A stretch of 64,000 nt of DNA from CAWAMD01 sp963783045 (lineage in GTDB: Bacteria > Actinomycetota > Nitriliruptoria > Nitriliruptorales > Nitriliruptoraceae): assembly GCA_963783045.1 (NCBI GenBank), contig CAWAMD010000005.1:434001-498000 (forward strand). The letters run 5' to 3'. The notes under the pieces are model-generated. The model was given only the letters and a program-made list of their open reading frames with translations. It was not told the origin of the DNA and made no database searches. Made by a program: the position numbers and the translations under genes. Positions 1-9,062 of the stretch are shown here, piece by piece. How positions within the stretch are numbered: position 1 is the stretch's first letter; each line of letters opens with the position of its first letter.

Positions 1-2013
1 GTCGATGTCGTAGGGCTGCGTGAGCAGGACGGGAACCCCGCGGTGCGCACCGAAGGGCCCGCCGGCGAGCGCGTCGGGGAAGTCGGCACCCGACGCGAGG
101 GCCACCCCTCGAGGCTGGTAGCCGACGGTCTGCTCGGCCCACTCGACGATCCTGGTCGCCGTGGTGTACCGGTCGGCACCCGCGACGCGGCTCACGCTGA
201 CGCCGCGTGCGCGCAGGTCGGCCAGCACCTGGTCCGAGACGGCCGCCGAGCCGCCGACGACCACGACCTGGCGGATGCCGAGCTGGTCGATCACCGCGGC
301 GGTCTCGGGCGACAGGGTCTCGCGGGCGGTCAGCAGCAGCGGCGCGTTCGCTGCCGCAGCCGGCACCGTGGCGCTCAACGCGTCGGCGAACCCGTTGCCC
401 GAGGCCAGCAGGGCCCGGTGGGTGGGGGCCCCGACGGCCGCCGCGATGGCGGCGGCGGTCCCGGCCCGGGACCGGCCGGCCCGCCGGTGCAGCGCGATCC
501 CGAGGTCGTGCAGCTGGATGGCGACGGGGTCGTCGACCGCGGCCTTGCCGCCGAGGATGGTGAGGTCCCGGACACCGAGGGCCTGCAGCGCGGCCACGGT
601 CTCCGGTGGCACCCGGTCGCGCAGGGTCAGCAGCAGCGGCGCGTCGAGCTTGGCCGCGAGCGGTCCACCGGCGATCCCGTCGGGGAAGTTCAGGCCGTTG
701 GCCAGCAGTGCCCGCGTCGAACCGTTCGGCCAGCCACGGCGTGCGGCGTTGGCGGCGGTCGCCCACCGGCTGCTGCCCTGCAGCCGCGTCACGTCGGGCG
801 TGCCGACGTTGCTGTAGAGCACGAGCGCGTTCGAGACGGAGCGCGCGAAGCCGTCGGACGGCCGGTTCTCGACCCGACCGTCGGTGACCATCGTCGTGGA
901 GCCGCCTCCGTCCATCATGACGGCGTCCACCGCACCGAGCCGGCGCATGAGGTCCGCCGTCTCCTGGGTCGTCAGCCCGACGGCCCCCGACTGCCGGCCG
1001 TCGATGGCGACGAGCAGCAGCTGCCGGTCGGGCGTGAACCCGACGACCGTGCGCGGGTGGGCGCGGTCGTTGTGCACGCGGTTGGAGAAGCCCTCGATCT
1101 CCCAGCTCTGGCTCGAGGTGATCTGACCGTCCTGGAGGATGAGCGGCCCGGCCGCGAGCGCCTGCGTGGCACCTCGCCAGTCCTCGGACATGCGCGTGTC
1201 GAAGGTCACCCGGTCCCCAGGGCGCAGGGACTCGAGGGCGCTGGCCCAGCTCCCGCGGCCGGCGAGCACGACCACGTGTCGTGCCAGCGCCCCGTCGTTG
1301 CCGCGGACCTGGCTCACCAGCGCGCTAGTGAGCGTCTCCACCTCGAGGTCGAGCCCGTCGAAGACGGCCTCGACGGTCCCCGCCGGCGTCCCGGTGCGCG
1401 CCGCGTAGTCCGCGGTGAAGGCAACGAGCTCACCGTCGCGAGGCTGGCGGTTGACGGCGGCGAGCTTCGCGCTGCGCCCCGACGGGAACCAGACCGCGCC
1501 CTTGTACCCCGGCCGGCCCACGGCGTGGGCTCCCTGCGGGAAGAGCGCGAACGCGGCGCGCGGGCCGACCCCCTGGGTCGCGGGCTCGGACAGGTAGCGC
1601 CCGTCCTGGACGACGAGTCCCTCCGGGTCGCCGGTCGGGCTGTCGAGCCAGAACCCGCCGTTGACCCCGGCCACGGCGCGGCTGCCGAGCCGCGCGACGG
1701 TGCGGTTGACCGGCTCACGACCCGGCACGATGCCGTCGGCGAGCTCGGGGCGCAGCTGGACACGGTCGTCGGTGAGCGAGGACCGCAGCACCTGGATGCG
1801 CTGCGGCCCGCCGATCGTCTGCCAGCGGTAGAGCTGACGGTCGAGCCCGGGGGCGACGTGGTAGGTGCCGGTGAGCACCGGATCCTGGTAGGTGGCCGCG
1901 GCCGCCTCGGGCTGGGCTGCGGGCACGGCCACCACGGCCGCCGTGCAGAGCGCGACCAGCGTGGCGAGCGCCCGAGCCGTGCGTGGTCCCCGGATGGTGC
2001 GGACGGCCGTCAT
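1..2013 (-). CDS. Secreted phosphodiester glycosidase-like protein with CWB2 cell-wall-binding repeats (C-terminus outside window)
   Basis: The gene runs off the left edge, so 671 codons are visible without a stop. It starts at an ATG at 2011-2013 and opens with a signal peptide: basic start, hydrophobic Ala/Val-rich core, then an Ala-rich cleavage region around residues 28-37. A NAGPA-type phosphodiester glycosidase domain follows, recognised by VNGGFW near residue 117 and DGGGSTTMV near residue 369. From about residue 400 there are at least three CWB2-type repeats (for example RVAGADRYTTATRI and LLLTLRDRVPPETVAAL), which in other Gram-positives bind wall polymers non-covalently. Inferred role: a wall-attached exported hydrolase acting on sugar phosphodiesters. 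The substrate cannot be told from sequence. Confidence 0.85.
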   Translation of the reverse strand, partial: MTAVRTIRGPRTARALATLVALCTAAVVAVPAAQPEAAAATYQDPVLTGTYHVAPGLDRQLYRWQTIGGPQRIQVLRSSLTDDRVQLRPELADGIVPGREPVNRTVARLGSRAVAGVNGGFWLDSPTGDPEGLVVQDGRYLSEPATQGVGPRAAFALFPQGAHAVGRPGYKGAVWFPSGRSAKLAAVNRQPRDGELVAFTADYAARTGTPAGTVEAVFDGLDLEVETLTSALVSQVRGNDGALARHVVVLAGRGSWASALESLRPGDRVTFDTRMSEDWRGATQALAAGPLILQDGQITSSQSWEIEGFSNRVHNDRAHPRTVVGFTPDRQLLLVAIDGRQSGAVGLTTQETADLMRRLGAVDAVMMDGGGSTTMVTDGRVENRPSDGFARSVSNALVLYSNVGTPDVTRLQGSSRWATAANAARRGWPNGSTRALLANGLNFPDGIAGGPLAAKLDAPLLLTLRDRVPPETVAALQALGVRDLTILGGKAAVDDPVAIQLHDLGIALHRRAGRSRAGTAAAIAAAVGAPTHRALLASGNGFADALSATVPAAAANAPLLLTARETLSPETAAVIDQLGIRQVVVVGGSAAVSDQVLADLRARGVSVSRVAGADRYTTATRIVEWAEQTVGYQPRGVALASGADFPDALAGGPFGAHRGVPVLLTQPYDID

Positions 2014-2111
2014 CGATACCCCTGTGTGCAGCGAGCACCGCCGGCCCCCGCTCGGCGATGCGATGTCCTCGGTTCCGTGCGACCGCCCGGAGGTGGGCCG
2101 CCGGGCCGTCC

Positions 2112-2726
2112 TCAGTGCTCCAACGTCTGCTTGCCGCGGACGGTTCCGTCCTCGGCGATGTCGTAGACGAGGGGTACACCCGTGGCGAGCTCGAGGCCAG
2201 GAACCTCGTCGGGCGCGAGGTCGTCGAGCCTCATCACGATCGCCCGGTTCGAGTTGCCGTGGGCCACGACGAGCACGTTCTTGCCCTCGCTGAGGTCGCC
2301 GAGGATCGCTCGTTCGAAGAACGGCAGCGTGCGCTCGGCGGTGTCCGCGAGCGACTCGCCGTTCGGCGGCGCGGTGGCGAACGACCGCCGCCAGATGTGG
2401 ACCTGCTCGTCACCGAAGCGCTCGGCGGTCCGCGCCTTGTTCAGCCCCTGGAGGTCGCCGTAGTGACGCTCGTTGAGGGCCTGGTCGCGGATCACCGGAC
2501 AGTGGATGTCGGCGACGTCCATGACGATGTCGAGCGTGTGCTGCGCCCGCGACAGCGCGCTCGTGTAGGCGATGTCGAAGGCGGTGCCCGACTCACGCAG
2601 GAGCATGCCGGCCCTGCGGGCCTCCTCCTCACCCTGCAGGGTGAGCGGCACGTCGACCCAGCCGGTGAAGCGGTTCTCGGCGTTCCACAGGGACTGACCG
2701 TGGCGGACGAGAGCGAGAACGGGCAT
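2112..2726 (-). CDS. gpmA: 2,3-bisphosphoglycerate-dependent phosphoglycerate mutase
   Basis: 204 residues with the histidine-phosphatase signature LVRHGQSLWNAENRFTGW at residues 6-23, where the His of RHG is phosphorylated. The second half has NERHYGDLQGLNK and the conserved VVAHGNSNRAIV with the second catalytic His. It interconverts 3- and 2-phosphoglycerate in glycolysis and gluconeogenesis in the cytoplasm. The protein is about 40 residues shorter than the E. coli enzyme (about 250), like other compact bacterial GpmA forms. A GGAG lies six bases before the ATG. It stands alone between two secreted-protein genes on the same strand. Confidence 0.93.
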   Translation of the reverse strand: MPVLALVRHGQSLWNAENRFTGWVDVPLTLQGEEEARRAGMLLRESGTAFDIAYTSALSRAQHTLDIVMDVADIHCPVIRDQALNERHYGDLQGLNKARTAERFGDEQVHIWRRSFATAPPNGESLADTAERTLPFFERAILGDLSEGKNVLVVAHGNSNRAIVMRLDDLAPDEVPGLELATGVPLVYDIAEDGTVRGKQTLEH

Positions 2727-2799
2727 GGCAGTCTCCGAGGGCGGCGAGCGGCGGCGCGAGGCTAGCCGCTCGCGCCTCGCCTCGATCCGACGTGCCGGC

Positions 2800-4095
2800 T
2801 CACTTGACCTGGATGATCCGGTCGAGCTCGAAGTGCATGCCGTCGGGTCGGGACCAGTTGCCGCCCCACTCGAACCCCCACTTCTGGAAGATCTGGACGA
2901 TCCGGCGGTCCATCGTGGGACGGGCGCCGAGCGGGTTGCTCTGGGCGTTCATGTCCACGGCGAGGCCCCAGGCGTGCATCGACAGGGGCCGTGAGGGGCT
3001 CCAGTCGATGTGACGGGGGACCCAGCAGCCGGCGAACTGGTCGGGGTCGAGCTCGCCGAGCAGCCCACGGGCCTCGATCTCGTGGATCGCGGCCATGAAC
3101 TGCGGCACCATGACCCGGTTCATCCGGGTACGTCCGAGCCGGGGGATGTCGACGGTCGTGATGTAGCGGGACACCCACGACGAGTCGATCTGGATCATCC
3201 CGTCACCGAGGTCGGTGTAGTGGAAGGACTCGATCGCACCCGTGACGTTGCCGGTGCCGGTGAGGTGGCTCGCCTGCTGACGGATCGGCTCCTCGCGGAC
3301 CTCGTAGGTGCCGCCGCCGATCGCCTCCAGGATGCGGTTCGCCGCCTTCTTGACGTCGGTGTGCTCCTCGAGCGACACGATGAGCTCGTTCACGCCCGAG
3401 ACGCCGAGCTGGCTGCCCACGCTGCGGGGGACGATGACGTCGGCGAGCGGCGGCGCGCCGTTCGACGCGAACGCGCCGATCCGCACGGGAGCCGCGTGCT
3501 TCGGTCCGTGCAGCTCGTAGTTCCCGCCGAGCTGCAGCTCGAGCTGGTGCGCGACGTCGTGACGGATGGCGATGTCGCCCTCGGCCATCCGCTGCCAGAC
3601 GCCGGGGGCGTTCGCGGTGACCTCGGGCGTGAGCGAACGGAAGGTCGCCGGGTCGACGGCGAGGACCTTGACCGGCTGCCCCTGGCCGGGTGCGGTGACC
3701 AGCAGGCTGTCGAACTGCGCCACGCCCGCGACGTGGGCGACGCCGTCCACCTCCGTCGCGTGGGCGAGCGCGGCCGGGTCGGTGCTCTCGGGATGGATCA
3801 CGAGGTCGGGGTGGCGGACCTCGACGGTCGCCGGGACGGGCGCCGCCGCGGTGTGGGTCGGCTGGGGAGCCGGAGCGACCTTGCGCGTGGCGGTCGGGGC
3901 GGCGGGTGCCGCGGCCGTGTTGCCGGACCCGGCGTCCACACGGGTCGCGGCGGCGGCCGCCGGCGCGACGTCGGCGGGCGCGTCCGCGGCGACCTGCTGG
4001 GTGGCCTGCGCGCCGGATGCGGCCGCGACGACGGCGACGGCGCCGAGCGCCGCCATCAGGTGAGAGCGGCGTTTGGGAACGCGGGCGATCCTCAT
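2800..4095 (-). CDS. Secreted M15-family (D-Ala-D-Ala carboxypeptidase-like) peptidase with long N-terminal domain
   Basis: 431 residues. The N-terminus has basic residues, a hydrophobic stretch and an Ala-rich segment, i.e. an export signal or single anchor, followed by an Ala/Pro-rich spacer to about residue 95. The middle part (about 95-270) is not recognised. The last 150 residues are an M15_4 peptidase domain: SMHAWGLAVDMN supplies the zinc His and Asp, and WGGNWSRPDGMHFEL supplies the second His pair. Such enzymes trim peptidoglycan stem peptides. The ATG at 4095 is preceded by GAGGAG with three bases between. The gene is monocistronic, with 180 bases of upstream sequence before the next gene. 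Confidence 0.85.
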   Translation of the reverse strand: MRIARVPKRRSHLMAALGAVAVVAAASGAQATQQVAADAPADVAPAAAAATRVDAGSGNTAAAPAAPTATRKVAPAPQPTHTAAAPVPATVEVRHPDLVIHPESTDPAALAHATEVDGVAHVAGVAQFDSLLVTAPGQGQPVKVLAVDPATFRSLTPEVTANAPGVWQRMAEGDIAIRHDVAHQLELQLGGNYELHGPKHAAPVRIGAFASNGAPPLADVIVPRSVGSQLGVSGVNELIVSLEEHTDVKKAANRILEAIGGGTYEVREEPIRQQASHLTGTGNVTGAIESFHYTDLGDGMIQIDSSWVSRYITTVDIPRLGRTRMNRVMVPQFMAAIHEIEARGLLGELDPDQFAGCWVPRHIDWSPSRPLSMHAWGLAVDMNAQSNPLGARPTMDRRIVQIFQKWGFEWGGNWSRPDGMHFELDRIIQVK

Positions 4096-4275
4096 GGGCT
4101 CCTCGGAGTCGCGGCTCGCAGTACGGAGGGGGCGAGCATTCGCCCGTCACAACGCGCAACGATCTGCAAAGTAACGACGCGGCCCGTGAGTTTCGAGGTA
4201 CAGAGGGTCAACGATCCACCACGGCCCGCGTCCGAAGGGACCCCGCCGTTCGTCCGCCTCGGCGGGCGGATGCCG

Positions 4276-5535
4276 TCACCGAGTCGGCGCGAAGGCCACC
4301 TTCACCGCGTCCGCAGCCGGCCCGGCCGCCGCGGTCGCCAGCGCCGCCACCGGCTCGCCCAGGCCGAACACGTGCGTCACGAGATGGTCGGGCCGGGCCG
4401 CCGCCAGCACCTCGAGGGCGACCGCCATCGCGTGGTGCCGCTCACCGGCGAGCACCGTGGCCGTTGCCGGCACGTCCTCGTCGCCGTAGTAGACCGTGCC
4501 ACGGACCTGGAGCTCGCGGGCCCACACCAGTGACCAGTCGACGCGCTGCCGGGCGCTCGTGCCGACGAGAACGAGCGTCCCGGTGGGGCGGAGCATCCGC
4601 AGCGCGTCGTCGACGGTCTGCTCGCTCCCGACGGTGTCGAACACGACGTCGAAGCCGTCCTCGAGCACCGGCCCGCTGAGCCGGTTGCCCCGCAGGGTGC
4701 TGCCGTGCAGCCGGCCGGCCGCCTCGACCAGCGCGCGCCGGGTGCCGTGCAGGAGCGCGTCGGCACCACAACGACGGGCATGGTCGTCCGCGGCGTGACC
4801 GACGCCGGCGACGGTGATGTGGGTGTCCGGCTGCAGGGCCCGCAGCGCGGTCACGAGCAGGAGCCCGATCGCGCCGGGCCCGACGACCAGCACGCGGCTG
4901 CCCGGCGGTGGGAGGGTGCGCAGCACGGCGTGGACACCGATGGCCGTGGGCTCGGCCAGGACCGCCACGCTGTCGGGCGTGCCCTCGGGGACGCGATGGA
5001 CATGGCCGGCCGGGGCGACGAGCTCCTCGGCCCACCCACCCCCGAAGCGGGTGTCGAACCCGAACCCCGGTCCGTTCGTCGCGCTGCCCGCATCCGCGAA
5101 GTGGGCGCAGAGGTGGCCGTTCCCGGCGGCGCAGCGGGAGCAGGGGTTCAAGCCCTTGTCCGGACAGGTGAGCAGCGGCTCCGCGACGACCCGATCGCCC
5201 GGTGACAGCCCGGCCCCGGGGTCGGACTCGAGGACGACGCCGACGACCTCGTGGCCGGGGACCACGTCACGGGGCAGGCCGTAGAGGGCGGCCAGCGTCG
5301 TGCCCATGCCCGTGATCTGCAGCAGCTTCCGGTCGCTGCCGCAGATGCCGGCCAGCGTCGGCGCGATCCGGACCCAGCCCGGCGGCCGCACGGGACGCGG
5401 GATCTCCGTGAGCCGCAGCGGCGAGAGGCGGCCACCGTGGCGGACCTCCGGCCGGTAGCGCCCGACGGTCAGCGCGAGCGCCGCCCGATGCGGCGCGAGC
5501 CGCCAGCGCAGCGCACGCACGGTCGAGGTGCTCAT
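4276..5535 (-). CDS. Zinc-dependent alcohol dehydrogenase (MDR family)
   Basis: 419 residues of the medium-chain dehydrogenase/reductase family. Catalytic-zinc ligands are visible as GICGSD and PGHEVVG. A structural-zinc lobe with four Cys lies around residues 125-145 (TCPDKGLNPCSRCAAGNGHLC region). The Rossmann NAD(P)-binding motif is VLVVGPGAIGLLL. The ATG at 5535 is preferred over an upstream in-frame start because the family fold begins soon after it. The gene ends far from its neighbour, but its start is only 16 bases from the stop of the metallo-hydrolase gene, so the two are probably co-transcribed. The substrate is unknown. Confidence 0.85.
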   Translation of the reverse strand: MSTSTVRALRWRLAPHRAALALTVGRYRPEVRHGGRLSPLRLTEIPRPVRPPGWVRIAPTLAGICGSDRKLLQITGMGTTLAALYGLPRDVVPGHEVVGVVLESDPGAGLSPGDRVVAEPLLTCPDKGLNPCSRCAAGNGHLCAHFADAGSATNGPGFGFDTRFGGGWAEELVAPAGHVHRVPEGTPDSVAVLAEPTAIGVHAVLRTLPPPGSRVLVVGPGAIGLLLVTALRALQPDTHITVAGVGHAADDHARRCGADALLHGTRRALVEAAGRLHGSTLRGNRLSGPVLEDGFDVVFDTVGSEQTVDDALRMLRPTGTLVLVGTSARQRVDWSLVWARELQVRGTVYYGDEDVPATATVLAGERHHAMAVALEVLAAARPDHLVTHVFGLGEPVAALATAAAGPAADAVKVAFAPTR

Positions 5536-5551
5536 CGCTGCGCCGCGGGTG

Positions 5552-6703
5552 TCACGCCGAGAGCTCGCGCACGACCCGGCCACCGTGCACGTCACCGTGC
5601 TCGATCCGGTGGTGCCGGAAGGTGGGACCCACGCCGGGGGCCAGACGGTTCGGCGTGAGCTCGCTCGACGGGAAGCACTGCGGGAAGGGCCCGCCCTCGG
5701 CCGGATCGGCGACCATCGACTCGACGATCATCGAGTCGTACTGCCACGCGGCGAACTCGATGGTGTTGGCGTTCAGGATGACCTTCTGGCCCCACTCGGC
5801 CGACCAGCGACGGACGCCGGGGATCCGGGAGGTCTCGGGCGCCCAGCACTCCGCCGCCACACCGTTCTCGCTCGAGGTCCACAGCCCACGATCGGTGTGC
5901 AGGACGAGCGACATGTTGCCGGCCGTGTGCCCCGGGCTCTCCATGAGCGCGACGCCGGGCCCGAGCAGCACGTCCCCGTCGACCACGAGCAGGCGGTCGT
6001 GCGGGAGGTCGAGGTAGGTCTCCGGCTGGTACCAGGGCGCCTGCAGCGGGTGGAGGTGCCGGATCGCCTCCCATTCGCGGACCTGGGTGATCAGCGTCGC
6101 GTTCGGGAACCACGGCTCGACCGGCGACGACGGGGAGCCGAGGTCGGGTGCGGGGCGCGTGGTGCCGACCAGCCGCCGCACGTCCTGGGTGTGCAGGTGG
6201 TCGAAGGCCAGGTAGTCGACGTCGGCGGGATCGATGCCGAGCACCCGCAGATGCCCGAGCACGGTGCCGTGGACGGAGGTGAGCACCCAGTCCGGGAGCG
6301 GGCTCCGTGCACGGAGCCGGGCGAAGTAGGGCGTGTACTCGCCGCGCTCGTGATCGGACGCCTCCCAGAGGAGGGTTCGCGGCGTGCCGTCCGGATCGAC
6401 CCACTGGACGACCAGCATGCGGTTCGTGATCCAGAGGAACGGGGCCGGTGAGATCGCCGCGCGCCACAGGCCGAAGCGGGTCGGGTAGGGGAGCGTGATC
6501 AGGTCGCAGGTCGTCACGCCGGTCGGGCGGCCGCTCTCGATGATCCGCGCCCGGAAGTCGGGGACGGCCTCCTTCAGCGCCGCGAGTGCGATGCCGGGCA
6601 GAACCTGGCCGGGCGGCCGACCCGGCTCGTGCCCACGCGCCTCGAGGAGCGGGGGGATCGTCGGGAACCGCTCACTGACCGGGAGCTCGGGAATCTGGTA
6701 CAT
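5552..6703 (-). CDS. Metallo-beta-lactamase-fold hydrolase with altered metal motif
   Basis: 383 residues. The overall pattern is that of the metallo-beta-lactamase superfamily: a late SPGHTAGNMSLVL motif and a preceding FDHLHTQDVRRL where the metal motif H-x-H-x-D-H is expected. Here the Asp-His pair is replaced by Gln-Asp, so the metal site must differ or be impaired. The ATG at 6703 follows GGAGGA at good spacing. No signal peptide is visible, so it is probably cytoplasmic. It lies 16 bases upstream of the alcohol dehydrogenase gene, suggesting a shared small-molecule catabolic role, which is inference. Confidence 0.7.
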   Translation of the reverse strand: MYQIPELPVSERFPTIPPLLEARGHEPGRPPGQVLPGIALAALKEAVPDFRARIIESGRPTGVTTCDLITLPYPTRFGLWRAAISPAPFLWITNRMLVVQWVDPDGTPRTLLWEASDHERGEYTPYFARLRARSPLPDWVLTSVHGTVLGHLRVLGIDPADVDYLAFDHLHTQDVRRLVGTTRPAPDLGSPSSPVEPWFPNATLITQVREWEAIRHLHPLQAPWYQPETYLDLPHDRLLVVDGDVLLGPGVALMESPGHTAGNMSLVLHTDRGLWTSSENGVAAECWAPETSRIPGVRRWSAEWGQKVILNANTIEFAAWQYDSMIVESMVADPAEGGPFPQCFPSSELTPNRLAPGVGPTFRHHRIEHGDVHGGRVVRELSA

Positions 6704-6777
6704 CGCATCCTCCTCCGTGCGCCCGATGCTAGTGGCCCGTCTGTGGCGGCCCGGCGCCGTCGACGTGCGCGCCGGCG

Positions 6778-7521
6778 TCAGCCGTCGGCCGGCGGCATGA
6801 CGAGCGCGCAGAAGTCCTGACCGAGGGGGGAGAGGCGCAGGGTGCAGCGGTGGATCCGGGCACGCTGGTTGCGCTCGTCCTCGATGAGGCTGCGCAGCTC
6901 GTTCGCGCGCTCGCTGACCTCGATGAGCTCGTAGTCGGGGTGCCCCACCAGCTCGGTCTCGTCGATGGTGAGCAGGCCGAGCCGCACCAGGTTCGTGACG
7001 TAGGTGGGAGCCCGCTCCACGGCGAGGCAGCCGGCCCGGTCCCCGAGGAGGCTCAGGTGCTCCGCCAAGGTGCGGGCTCCACGGCCGATCCAGGGCGCGG
7101 CCACGACGATCACCGACGGCTGCGGGCCCTCCTCGCAGAAGAGGCGCAGGACGCGAGCCTCGTCGGGGCACAGCTCCTCGACGATGGCCGCGAAGGCGGG
7201 ATGCGGCCGCACGGCATCGGTGATGAGCCGCGACTCGTCGAGGAGGCGCTGGAAGGCGGCGCGGATCGCTTCCTCGTCGGGCGGCTGCTCGGCGCCGTCG
7301 GCCTCCGGACGATGGAGCAGCGCCGCGGCGTCGGGGACCTCGAGGATCTCGCGCAACCGGGCGACCGCCAGGTCGCGCAGGTCCCGGTACCCGTCGGGAG
7401 TGAGCCGCCAGGCCCCGATCCGCATGTCGGCCTGCCGCAGCAGGTTCCCGCCAGAGCGTCCGATCAAGGTCGCACTGCGAACGGTCAACCCCGCCCAGGC
7501 CCGAACCAGCTCAGCCAGCAT
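6778..7521 (-). CDS. Abi-alpha / DUF4393-like protein
   Basis: 247 residues, probably cytoplasmic, with no catalytic motif. The pattern of a helical N-terminus, a central LCPDEARVLRLFCEEGPQP segment (about residues 117-135), a YVTNLVRLGLL helix and a C-terminal RCTLRLSPLGQDF element resembles the DUF4393/Abi-alpha family. That family was named for an abortive-infection gene but is widely distributed and of uncertain function. The ATG is preceded by GGAGGGG. It sits 67 bases after the end of a DUF445 membrane protein gene on the same strand. The family call comes from remembered patterns and was not searched. Confidence 0.55.
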   Translation of the reverse strand: MLAELVRAWAGLTVRSATLIGRSGGNLLRQADMRIGAWRLTPDGYRDLRDLAVARLREILEVPDAAALLHRPEADGAEQPPDEEAIRAAFQRLLDESRLITDAVRPHPAFAAIVEELCPDEARVLRLFCEEGPQPSVIVVAAPWIGRGARTLAEHLSLLGDRAGCLAVERAPTYVTNLVRLGLLTIDETELVGHPDYELIEVSERANELRSLIEDERNQRARIHRCTLRLSPLGQDFCALVMPPADG

Positions 7522-7588
7522 CGCATCCCCTCCACGTCCGCGAGTGCAGATCCTCCGCGCGCGTCCTGCACTGTCCCATCACCGACCA

Positions 7589-8863
7589 TCAGCCCCCGCC
7601 GAACACCGCGACCGCCTGGACGAGCCCGGCGAGACCGCCGAGGACCGCACCCACGAGGATGAGCTTGATCTCGTCCTCCTGGAAGGCCGGCCGCAGCAGC
7701 TCCTGGAACTCCGGAGGTGCCATGGCCTCCATGCGCTCGCGCATGAGGGACTCCACGACGACGGCCCGCTCCGCGTTGAAGGCGGGATCGTCGAAGGGCA
7801 CGGCGGTGAGGCCGACCGCCCGGGTCGCCAGCGCCTCCTTGATCGCGCTGTACTGGCGGTCGCCGACCGCGAGCTCGACCGCCGGTCGGGCAATTCCCGC
7901 CGCCTCGTCCACGAGCGGGACCATGTGCCGGGCGATGAGGACGTAGGTCCGGTCGGAGCGGGGCCCGGTGAGCATCTGATCGACGAGGTTTCGCAGCGTG
8001 AGGATCTCGCGGGTCACCATCCGACAGAAGACCTCCGCGACCTCGCTCTGGCGCCGCAGGAACAGGCCGTGGAGCGTCACGGGGCCGACCCGGCTGGGCT
8101 CGAGCGGCCGGAAGATGAGGTTCAGCGCCAACCAGTTGGTGACGTAGCCGACCGCGATCCCGGCGACCGGGAGGACCCACACGCCGGGCACCACCCACTG
8201 CACGAGCATCTGGAGCAGACCGAGGAGGAACCCGAACCACAGTCCCGAGTTGATGATGAACCGGAACTCTGCCTGTCCCGCCTCGAGGAAGATGCGGTTC
8301 AGCAGCTCGCGGTCCTCCGACAGCATGTCCACGACCATGAGCCGCAGGTCCATGAGCTGGTCGATGTGCGCACCGATGTCCTTCATGAGCCCGTCGACCG
8401 CCATCGGCATCCGACGCTGGACACGGTCGACGACCGCCGTCCGCAACGCCGGTGGGAGGGCCTCCCACAGCTGCGGGTTCTCGCGGGACATGATCTCGTC
8501 GACGAGCACCGGCACGTCCGGGCCGATCGTGCGGATGACGTGCTGCGCGATGCGCTCGGGGTCCATCTGCTCGAAGATCTCGCTCAGGGTTCCGAGCTTC
8601 GAGACGGTGGAGTCGACCGCGATCGAGGCCATCTTCTTGGCCTTGGCGGGGATGATGCCCTGCCACCCGAGCCACGGGCGGATGCCGACGAACTCGAGCG
8701 GACGGAAGGTCATCTTCACCGCGAGCCAGTTTGTCACGTAGCCGATCAGGCCGGCGACGACCGGGATCGTGGCCAGCTTCCAGAGCGGGGTTGCGCCGAT
8801 CCAACGGCCCCTTTTGGCTCGCGTCGCGCGGAGCCTAGCCGTGCGGTGACCGCACCGTGCCAC
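7589..8863 (-). CDS. DUF445 family membrane protein
   Basis: About 424 residues. The diagnostic motif GYVTNWLAVKMTFRPLE near residue 40 recurs as GYVTNWLALNLIFRPLEP near residue 250, the internal duplication typical of DUF445. Hydrophobic segments precede each copy and a last one lies at the C-terminus (LVGAVLGGLAGLVQAVAVF). The function of the family is unknown. The start is uncertain: the ATG at 8863 has no clear ribosome binding site and a 15-base palindrome (8841-8855) lies inside the resulting N-terminal codons. Family members usually begin about ten residues before PVVAGLIGY, which would place the start near 8795, where only a non-standard ATC follows AAAAGGGG. Confidence 0.8.
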   Translation of the reverse strand: MARCGHRTARLRATRAKRGRWIGATPLWKLATIPVVAGLIGYVTNWLAVKMTFRPLEFVGIRPWLGWQGIIPAKAKKMASIAVDSTVSKLGTLSEIFEQMDPERIAQHVIRTIGPDVPVLVDEIMSRENPQLWEALPPALRTAVVDRVQRRMPMAVDGLMKDIGAHIDQLMDLRLMVVDMLSEDRELLNRIFLEAGQAEFRFIINSGLWFGFLLGLLQMLVQWVVPGVWVLPVAGIAVGYVTNWLALNLIFRPLEPSRVGPVTLHGLFLRRQSEVAEVFCRMVTREILTLRNLVDQMLTGPRSDRTYVLIARHMVPLVDEAAGIARPAVELAVGDRQYSAIKEALATRAVGLTAVPFDDPAFNAERAVVVESLMRERMEAMAPPEFQELLRPAFQEDEIKLILVGAVLGGLAGLVQAVAVFGGG

Positions 8864-8976
8864 CGACGCCGGACCATGTGGGTGGCCCGCGGGCGGCGCC
8901 TCATGGTCGCGCGGCCACGGGGGAGTCCGGGGCCGAACGCGCGGCCAGCGTGGTACTAGGGGTGCGGTGACCGCAC
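8841..8976. promoter_or_regulatory. Two identical 15-bp palindromes in a divergent intergenic region
   Basis: The sequence GTGCGGTGACCGCAC occurs at 8841-8855 and again at 8962-8976. Each is a perfect 7-base inverted repeat around a central G, and both are preceded by a CTAG. They lie between the divergent DUF445 (minus) and DUF2269-like (plus) genes. Two identical dyads 121 bases apart in a promoter region are best explained as binding sites for a dimeric regulator; the regulator is not identified. Confidence 0.5.
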
Positions 8977-9062
8977 GAAATCGGCAAGTGGCCCGGCGGC
9001 CAGGGGCCGAAAGTCATACTGACGGTCGCGAAAAGGGGCACCGAGGTTCGGGAGGGACGCCC

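Noticed and set aside
43..2166. A 707-codon open frame on the plus strand
   Set aside because: It is antisense to the NAGPA/CWB2 gene, is composed mainly of Arg, Gly, Pro and Ala as expected from third-position bias in G+C-rich DNA, and shows no domain.
4096..4275. Possible riboswitch upstream of the M15 peptidase gene
   Set aside because: Cell-wall hydrolases in actinobacteria can have c-di-AMP riboswitches, but I could not find the expected conserved core in these 180 bases.
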